Assembly: GCA_022393335.1 (NCBI GenBank) | Contig: JAJEKB010021601.1 | Location: 1,863,083 to 1,927,082 of the forward strand | DNA: 64,000 bases | Origin: Macrotrachela quadricornifera | Taxonomy: Eukaryota; Rotifera; Eurotatoria; Philodinida; Philodinidae | Direction: 5' to 3' | Shown here: one piece after another, positions 56,613 through 64,000 of the stretch | Layout of the letters: every line of letters starts with the position of its first letter | How positions within the stretch are numbered: the first letter of the stretch is position 1 | Notes under the pieces: model-generated | Databases searched by the model: none | Told to the model about the DNA's origin: nothing | Seen by the model: the letters and a program-made list of their open reading frames with translations, nothing else | Program-made: the position numbers and the translations under genes

Positions 56613-59600
56613 GAGCGAGTCCATCAAAATACCGACCATGTCGGCTGTAGAAAAAATTTAGATTTTGAATTTGACTTTCTCATTCAAAAGCCCATAAAAA
56701 GTTACTATGAAATCCAAAATATCAGCTCATTCTGATAAACCTATAAAAAAATAGCTGAGACCACATGTTTCCAACTTCTTGAAAAAGTTGATTTCTTCAA
56801 TTGAAGTCGTATTTTGCGATTTTCTCCGCCATGTTTCGTTCGTTTGAGGCGCGGAACGTCTCAAATGATAGAGAATTTTTTTCTCTACAAAACAGACCAT
56901 TTGTAATATTTTTTTTAAAGCATTTTTTTATGAAAAAGTTTTAAAAAACAGTAAAATTTGAAAGAAAAAAGTGTGCAGTTTTGGTAGCGAAATTTTATTT
57001 CTGAATAGGAATGTGGTACTAAATCATGAGATCCCAGACTAAATTTTTTGATATGTTGTAGCCCTGCTCGCGGCGCATCTTTTGGTGTATTTTGTTTTTA
57101 AAAAATCGTTCGTCCCGCTTATAAAACTTTTCGTTATAAAAATTCGAATATAGCATTATTTTCCTCTTCTAACATGAAATTACTGAGTTATCTCATAAAT
57201 GAATAGAATTATAATTATTATGATAGTTTCAAGTTTTATAATCAAAAAGACAACATGAAAACTGATGATTTGTAACACATTTGATGGACCATTGAATGGA
57301 TCAGTGTTGGGTACTTCTCGATAAATAATTGAAGAAATCCTGGAATCAAGTTGTACTACTACTTATTGCGTTTGGCTACTATGTCTTTTGGGGTGTAAAT
57401 TTAGTGTTTGCATGAGCTTACACGTATGTCAAAAATAATGAAGGACGAATATTTTTAAGAATAGTAGAAGCGGTGTATACAATTCTGAAATAAAAAGATA
57501 AAAGCGTCGTTCAAAATAATAGTTTTACATTGACATATTAGAAGAATGCCATTTAGAAGCTACTAGTCCTAGCCTTTCTGCTATGCATTTGCCAATTGAT
57601 GTCTGACTTTAGATAAAAACAACGAGTTTGCTATATTTGACTAACAGAGTTTTTGAACACAAGTAATGGTCTTCTTTTTTTTTTGTTGACAGTTCAAACT
57701 GCCGGATGACATTTTAGATTATTGGGTTACCCATGCTGAAGTATCACAATTTATCAAATGACTTTTATTCAGTCCGCAACAGGAGATCATTTGGCATCTA
57801 TCCTGGTATGATTCATGTATCATTTGTTACTACTTTTTTCGGAATGGGTAACATGTGTATAGCCACATTTTTTGGGAGAATGAGATGTTCTATGACAAAT
57901 ACAGAGAAGACTTTTCTCGTTTGGTTGATGCGTGTATACTCAGAATTACTAGCTCATCCTATATCTTGTTCATCAAGTGAGTTGAAAAACATTTTTCTAT
58001 AATATTTTTTTATCAGTATCATAACTGTATCATTCTCGAGAGAGAAAATTGAGATATAAGCGAAGAATATCGAAAGCATAGAGAATAATTCAACTTCGTC
58101 GTTTTTGCTTTATTTTGTCTTCTTTGCGATTTTTAAATCACGACCTTGTAAGATATTCCAACATGTTTGATGTTACATCTCCTACATATTCAAGTATTTT
58201 TCTACATGTTCTCTTTAAATGAAATAAATTATCTTAAACTAAAATGCAATATATTCTAAGATTCTATACATACATTTATTACTCCATACTAGGCTTTCGA
58301 CGAATATCGCACAGTATCATAGGAAGAGCAAGCGATAAAACACAAGCAGCAATGCATAGTAATACTAGAATGGGCAGATGAAGAGAAAAAAGATGAGATA
58401 TTTTGTGCTGGAGGTTTCTAAATCCATAGAACAATGGTCTATGCTGGATTTAATTTGAAATTTCTAATGGGTTTTTCCTCTTGTTGTGTAACGCTTTCGT
58501 TTTTTCATACGTATATATATCAATTGGGACTATTCTTTTTCCATTTGAATATTGTATTGAAATTTTCCCTTTCTGTACACCGACACATATGCACATATAT
58601 ATGTGTGTGTTCTCTTCTTTCAATATGTATTCTCATTATCTCTTTTTATTTTTCTCAAGACTCTCATGTCTATAGACTTTCGATCTAAATAGATGGGAGC
58701 TCATGTATATTTATGCGTACATTATCAGATCCACATTTTTAAAAATATTTGTTTCTTCTTTTATTTCTGATGCACGTGTTAACAATAGCAGTCGTAATTT
58801 CTATCGTTTCTTATCACTCATTCTTTTTGTGATTCCACATAATACTCATCCCAAGTCTGAGATAGAGGAATGAATGGATGAATAGAATCCAAAAGGGTAT
58901 GGGTGTATCCTTTTGGTTTCATACCATTTTGTGCGTTACTTATTACCGTCAACTACATATTATATCAGCCAATCGTATATTCTTTTACCATTTTTGTTTC
59001 ATTGATTTCGATCATATAGTTTCTTCTTTTTCATATTATTCATTCTCATTGTGTTCAAGTCCTTTTATATACTTACCCATTCATATTGCTGATAAACTCC
59101 GAAAAAAAGAATATAAGCTATGCAACAAATTGTCAAGGAAGAGTAGGATGAAAGAAGGAACTAGAAAGAATATAAATTTAAAAAATAAAATATTTCTGAC
59201 CATTTTTGGGAGAATACACGACAACCATCTATGTAACACTCACGTAAAATCACAAAAAAGAATAAAAAGGATACTTTATACAAAGTGACCTGAAAAGCTA
59301 CAGAGTTAATATAACGTCATTTTAATTGACATGAAATATAACAAGAGAATGGTAAAGCTTGTTTCCAGGATTTCTTCAATTATTTATCGAGAAGTACCCA
59401 ACACTGATCCATTCAATGGTCCATCAAATGTGTTACAAATCATCAGTTTTCATGTTGTCTTTTTGATTATAAAACTTGAAACTATCATAATAATTATAAT
59501 TCTATTCATTTATGAGATAACTCAGTAATTTCATGTTAGAAGAGGAAAATAATGCTATATTCGAATTTTTATAACGAAAAGTTTTATAAGCGGGACGAAC

Positions 59601-60104
59601 TATTTTTTAAAAACAAAATACACCAAAAGATGCGCCGCGAGCAGGGCTGCAACATATCAAAAATTTAGTCTGGGATCTCATGATTTAGTACCACGTTCCT
59701 ATTCAGAAATGAAATTTCACTACCAAAACTGCACACTTTTTTCTTTCAAATTTTACTGTTTTTTAAAACTTTTTCATAAAAAAATGCTTTAAAAAAAATA
59801 TTACAAATGGTCTATTTTGTAGAGAAAAAAATTCTCTATCATTTGAGACGTTCCGCGCCTCAATCGGACGAAACATGGCGGAGAAAATCGCAAAATACGA
59901 CTTCAATTGAAGAAATCAACTTTTTCAAGAAGTTGGAAACATGTGGTCTCAGCTATTTTTTTATAGGTTTATCAGAATGAGCTGATATTTTGGATTTCAT
60001 AGTAACTTTTTATGGGCTTTTGAATGAGAAAGTCAAATTCACAATCTAAATTTTTTTTACAGCACCTTTCCCTTATGTTGGTCGGTTTTCTGGTGGACCC
60101 TCTC
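56613..60104. mobile_element. 3.5-kb element with ~740-bp inverted repeats and TTAA flanks
   Basis: GAGCGAGTCCATCAAAATAC at 56613 pairs with inverted TTTTCTGGTGGACCCTCTC ending at 60104. TTAA flanks both sides (56609-56612; 60105-60108), as in Kolobok, piggyBac and some Sola elements. The arms run to about 57348 and from about 59366 and are nearly identical (CCATTCAATGGTCCATCAAA inner; TGCGCCGCGAGCAGGGCTGC middle). The 2-kb core (57349-59365) has exon-like pieces at 57537-57756 and open frames at 57733-58002 and 58878-59288, but no recognisable transposase. The TIRs are unusually long for TTAA elements. Confidence 0.75.
57537..57756 (+). pseudogene. two exon-like fragments inside the TTAA element
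   Basis: 57537-57602 reads ILEECHLEATSPSLSAMH then LPID. After an acceptor TTTGTTGACAG (to 57691) the next stretch reads FKLPDDILDYWVTHAEVSQF to TGA at about 57754. Joining them at phase 0 keeps a frame, but the donor GTCTGA is poor. They may be remnants of the element's own gene or of a captured host gene. The family is not recognised. Confidence 0.3.
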
Positions 60105-60202
60105 TTAAGAATGCAAAGTCAGGAAGTGCTCCACAGGAATTTTTGAGTTAGCGACATCATTTTTTTAATGATAAAACAGAAGTACTACGAAATGACAAAA
60201 TA

Positions 60203-60316
60203 CAGCTGTAGTCAAAAAAGCTTGGACAAATTTTTTTTTCTCAAAATAAAAGATTTTTTTAAGTCTTTTAGATTTTAAGAAAAACATTTTCGCCCAAGTT
60301 TTTTTGGCTACAGCTG
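60203..60316. mobile_element. 114-bp Tc1/mariner-type MITE
   Basis: CAGCTGTAGTCAAAAAAGCT at 60203 pairs with inverted AGTTTTTTTGGCTACAGCTG ending at 60316, with TA flanks. Arms of about 35 bp surround an AT-rich core. Confidence 0.8.
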
Positions 60317-60987
60317 TATCTTATTAATCAAAAAGATATAGGGATAAAAATAACTTAGTCGATTTTGCGTATGTGTTAAGATGATTAAATTTAACCATTT
60401 TTTTAGAAGAAAGCAAAAAATAACATATGTTAATATGCAGTAATTTGGCATATTGATCATGATTTGTTTTCTTTCTATATTTAAAAGTCAATCTTGTTCG
60501 TCAAAATTTTTATTCTTTTCGACGATTTACGAATATCAAAATAATCGTTTTATCTGCGTTGCTGTATATAGCAATGAATTTTTATACATATACGTTGATT
60601 TTTAGTAGATTTATGTCTTCTAGAGCACTATGCATCGTTAGTGCGATAAATTACAGCATGTTAACATATGTTATCTTGTTCTTTCGAAACCATTGTCACA
60701 AATCGAGAGATTTTTCACTTTAGCTATTATCACATATTTCAAAGTGTACCTTATAAAGAGAATTTCGTAATTACAGAATTTATTTCTGGTGAAATATTTA
60801 TAAAATAGTCTATGTTGTAAGCGTTAGACATGAACTATAGACAAATAGTTGTTGAGAGTATGTATCTGTATATTTCACAATAGTACAGAAAAAAAACATG
60901 ATAATATATAGTATCAAAATGAGAAATCATAAACTAAGTCAATTATACAAGAAGAATGAACCGATAAGACCAGAAATAATCTTTTGT
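60317..60987. other. intergenic, no gene recognised
   Basis: AT-rich. It would include the 3' UTR of the minus-strand gene at 60988. Confidence 0.45.
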
Positions 60988-61488
60988 TTATAGTAATTGT
61001 CGAAGAAAGTCTTGAGTTTCTATCCTTTCGTGTGTAGATGAAAAGACAAGCCGACGAAAACTAGGACGTTGGATTGTCAATGGTACTAACTGTTTTATCT
61101 CACTATTCCACTCTACGCCAAGTCGATGAAAATGATTAGATCCAAGTACAATATTCCATGGAAGATCTGGTATGGATATTGGCGTGACATAGTAGTAGCC
61201 TTGCCATTGACCATCTTGATATTGACGTAGAACGACATCTTGTAATGATTCATAAAGATCAGGATTGGGTACGAAATTTGAATTGCCCGGCCCAATGTGG
61301 CACAACGACATATGATTGATATCAACATTGAGATGTAGATGATCACGCATTAACCTATTGATCAATAATTGACGAACGCCATCTAAGATGACAACACGTG
61401 GAACTTGTACGCGACCGACGTTTTCAACACTGAGATATGCTTCTTCACGCAAATTTGATATTTGAAGATCGAAGTCAACTTCGTACAT
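60988..61488 (-). CDS. retropepsin-like single-exon protein
   Basis: ATG at 61486-61488 gives 166 residues. The architecture resembles a retroviral-type aspartic protease fold: a beta-rich start, RVVILDGVRQLLINRLM where family members have (L/I)xDTGAxxSxIs, then much later SIPDLPWNIVLGSNHFHRLG, matching the usual ILGxDFLxxLGV second half. The active-site D-S/T-G-A reads D-G-V here, so catalysis is doubtful unless the alignment shifts by a residue. No reverse transcriptase, gag or integrase lies nearby, so it is probably a domesticated or family-specific retropepsin-like domain. The alternative is an unrelated beta protein. The frame is intact and codon use is less A/T-biased than in its surroundings. 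Confidence 0.55.
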   Translation of the reverse strand: MYEVDFDLQISNLREEAYLSVENVGRVQVPRVVILDGVRQLLINRLMRDHLHLNVDINHMSLCHIGPGNSNFVPNPDLYESLQDVVLRQYQDGQWQGYYYVTPISIPDLPWNIVLGSNHFHRLGVEWNSEIKQLVPLTIQRPSFRRLVFSSTHERIETQDFLRQLL

Positions 61489-62441
61489 GATACCGTATCA
61501 TAAGAATTACCACAATGAATCTAAATAAATACGTTTGATCTTTTAGTTTTTCATTCCATTAAAATACTCTCTTGTCAATTTTCATCATTTATGTGTAAAA
61601 TGATTTCTCTTAACGATCGTTTTTTTATCTGTCAGTTGTGGAGATTTGAAATAAAAAATTTCGGGTGCTTAGAAAAGGGTTATCTATCAAGATACTATCA
61701 TATGCAATGGTACAGATACAATTTCAACTGAATCTAATTCATATCTTTGGATGTTGAGTCTTATCCTCAATAAAACAAGAGTTGAAGCATCATCGAAGAA
61801 CACTGAGTAGGCTGTCGTCGTTAATCCTACATTTTCAACATGTACTCACTAGAAGGGACATGTGCCTAATGTATATAGTTATATAATCGAAGACAGGATT
61901 GGACAGATATGTTTTTCTCCTGTGATATACTCGTTTATTATAGAGCACATACGAAAATAATATTCTGTTCAAGCAATGATCAATGTAATTCATTGTATAG
62001 TTATAGATTACACCGTAATACATTAAAATGCAAAAACAGTCTCAAATGTTTTTACATCATTCGATAGCTGAGTGTCAAGAATGTTTATAGGCGAAAACTT
62101 GATTCTTTCAGCAACAAGAAGATCTAAACATAAAAGACTTCTTTATTCATGCATTTTAGTAGGATCGATAGACGCATTTACTCTTTGTTAGAAACAAACA
62201 TAGAAAAAAGTAATCAATAAATCAATATGTTAAAGTGTGGTAAATACTTTTTATAAGGATAAAACAATTGATTTTGCATGAATCCATATTTCGAATCTTT
62301 TTTCCTAGACATCTGAAAACTGAAACCAGACATTAAGTTACACTTATTTGTGTCTTGTTCTCTCTCTTACTACAGAAACAGAATAAACGTTCGACAGACA
62401 AAAAAAGCATTATATTATTTTTTTCTCAATTAATCAAAACT
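61489..62441. other. intergenic, no gene recognised
   Basis: No exon or repeat boundaries identified. Confidence 0.4.
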
Positions 62442-62609
62442 TCAAATATATTCTTCAAATCTACCGTTTGAGACAGGTTCATTCTTATACTCATTTTGAA
62501 ACAAAGCAGGCCGGAAAGAAAATTCACCCAATGAATCCAATTCTTTTTCGTTACAATTCAGAGAGATATTCTCAGATATGAACTTGTGCAAAACGGTTAC
62601 CATCCAAAA
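62442..62609 (-). CDS. possible terminal exon of unknown gene
   Basis: After an acceptor TAATTTCTCATAG (minus, ending at 62610) an open stretch of 55 codons reads FWMVTVLHKFISENISLN, ELDSLGEFSFRPALFQNE and ends PVSNGRFEEYI before TGA. It looks protein-like and differs in composition from the flanks. Upstream minus-strand exons between 62610 and 63000 could not be fixed. The family is not recognised. Confidence 0.35.
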   Translation of the reverse strand, partial: FWMVTVLHKFISENISLNCNEKELDSLGEFSFRPALFQNEYKNEPVSNGRFEEYI

Positions 62610-64000
62610 CTATGAGAAATTAGAAAATTTGTTAATTTCAAGTATATAAAATATATATTGTTTGTATGTAAGCAGGCATCTCATGACTACGAATTAAAAT
62701 AGTGCAACGTACATCTTAAAAAAGTCTTCGATATCAAGAGATGAAAAAGTTCATAATCAATATAAAATAGAAACAGAAACTAGTGCCACTATTGATACAC
62801 TATCGTTGTATAACTAAATTCAAGCAGATATGTACAATGATCACACATTTTTGACTTGAGGTTCGCCAACTGTTATCTTCATGATGATGAGTCTGTTTTG
62901 TTTTTGATGACTCTGAATTAGTTATAAATTCATTCTAATTATCATGGATCGCAAGCTATACGATAGAAATGTACGAATAGTTAGATGCAACTGTTTTATG
63001 TTGTGAATATACGTTTGACTGAAAGGAAGCTTAGTAGACACTTCTAATTTTTACTTGCATACAATCATTGATGATTCGCATCTATTGTAAAACTAACTAG
63101 ACAAGATAATATCATACTAGAAAACGCATAGAAAGACTCGTCTACATCGATTATTCTTGTTAAATGATGAGTACAACATGGGAGTTTTAACCTTTGATAG
63201 TGAAATTTTAGGAAAACTAATTACAAATTGCAATCCAAAATTTTACCGAAAATATAAATTCTATGATAATTAGAATGTCGTTCATCTTCTGTTGAAACAT
63301 GTTTCTCTGTTTCTTACTCAATTTCGAACCTTAGTGATAATTACGTTGAACAAAAATATCACCTCTGAATGATCTTTTGAAAGTACCTTCTATTGATGTT
63401 GAGTAACTGTAATTTTCTATCGTCTTTCGTTTTCGACACGTAAAACACGTAGCTTATACAAACAATGAGCTCTTGCTTCATTAACCAAAATCAGAGAATG
63501 TTTACAGAGTCGATTGTTTGTCGAAAATATTTCGGTTCTTGTAGTTTAATGATGTCTAAATCTACAAAAGAATTCAACTCGACTCATCAGCTTAATTCAG
63601 ATATACATTGTGTAACATATATTATCATTTTGAATTATCATTGTATTCAAGGATATTTTATAAAAAGAAATCATTGAAAAGTTGGAAATTTAACATTTTC
63701 AAAACTATTTGCAGTGAAGTTCTTCAGATTTTGTTCTCCATGACAATTGAGATTGAGTACCGTCGAAGACAGTTTACCTTTAAGCAGAGTGTATTATATT
63801 TCCTATAGTCAGTTATTAAATGAAATCTTATGGATTAATTTGAACTTAAGGGTACACCTCCCTCTTTTTTGATGAAAAATTTGATTTTGAGTTAAATACA
63901 GAGTATGATATTCATAAGTGTCATCTAAAAATAGAGACATTACTTTACCTTATAAAGCTTACCGTTGTAAAGATATTGGGTTCACAAAATCCTATTTTAT
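62610..64000. other. no gene recognised to the window end
   Basis: Short frames at 63465-63808 lack any domain. Upstream exons of the 62442-62609 exon may be here. Confidence 0.35.

Noticed and set aside
58878..59288. 136-codon frame in the core of the TTAA element
   Set aside because: Basic low-complexity C-terminus and no transposase motif; kept only as part of the element.
63465..63808. Two overlapping open frames near the window end
   Set aside because: Composition matches non-coding flank and no domain is visible.

Overview
The window looks like AT-rich genomic DNA of a bdelloid rotifer, probably Rotaria-like. This is inferred from gene content, not from a marker gene. It carries R-S-ExE ADP-ribosyltransferase (ART) domains fused to TPR arrays or to TIR and ankyrin modules. 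It also has a bdelloid-type F-box/LRR-like relic, a very short intron (62 bp), and dense families of foldback and short inverted-repeat DNA transposons. No rRNA, tRNA or CRISPR array was found. A 400-base run of N (7370-7769) is an assembly gap.

Left third (1-26 kb): mostly transposon territory. A non-autonomous hAT-like element (19-2219, 8-bp target duplication) contains a TA-flanked nested element and a large palindrome. A Tc1/mariner element with about 350-bp terminal repeats (3615-4906) keeps only the end of a transposase. A 5.3-kb element (5655-10955) has matching terminal repeats and a 6-bp target duplication. It carries a P/KDZ-like transposase reading frame interrupted only by two TGA codons, plus a second copy of the N-terminal domain of that protein. 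Small genes follow: a 75-aa HYHP-type protein (13638), an 82-aa BAG-like protein (18589-18837, minus), and a 348-aa protein with the N-terminal domain of bdelloid ART/TPR proteins (21951-22950, minus). An F-box/LRR-like pseudogene and a ~123-bp tandem array come next.

Middle (26-41 kb): the most distinctive locus is a head-to-head pair of large paralogues, 27744-30782 (minus) and 31133-34348 (plus), separated by about 350 bp. Each is helical/ARM-like region, TIR-like domain, ankyrin, then C-terminal ART. Both keep the ART catalytic R-S-ExE residues, but both lack the glutamate expected in a catalytic TIR NADase. Beside them is a frameshifted AAMDC/Mth938 gene that still has its intron. A small secreted cysteine-rich protein gene (40691-40915) has a clear TATA box and poly(A) signal.

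Right part (41-64 kb): a 1510-aa protein of receiver-like domain, ART domain and a long TPR array (47261-51793); a histamine-N-methyltransferase-like enzyme (54301-55122); a retropepsin-like single-exon gene (60988-61488, minus); orphan 3' exons and transposase relics; and a 3.5-kb element with about 740-bp inverted repeats and TTAA flanks (56613-60104).

Together the window holds several NAD-linked or NAD-derived signalling modules among mobile DNA, which would fit a lineage-specific stress or immune repertoire. That functional reading is inference.
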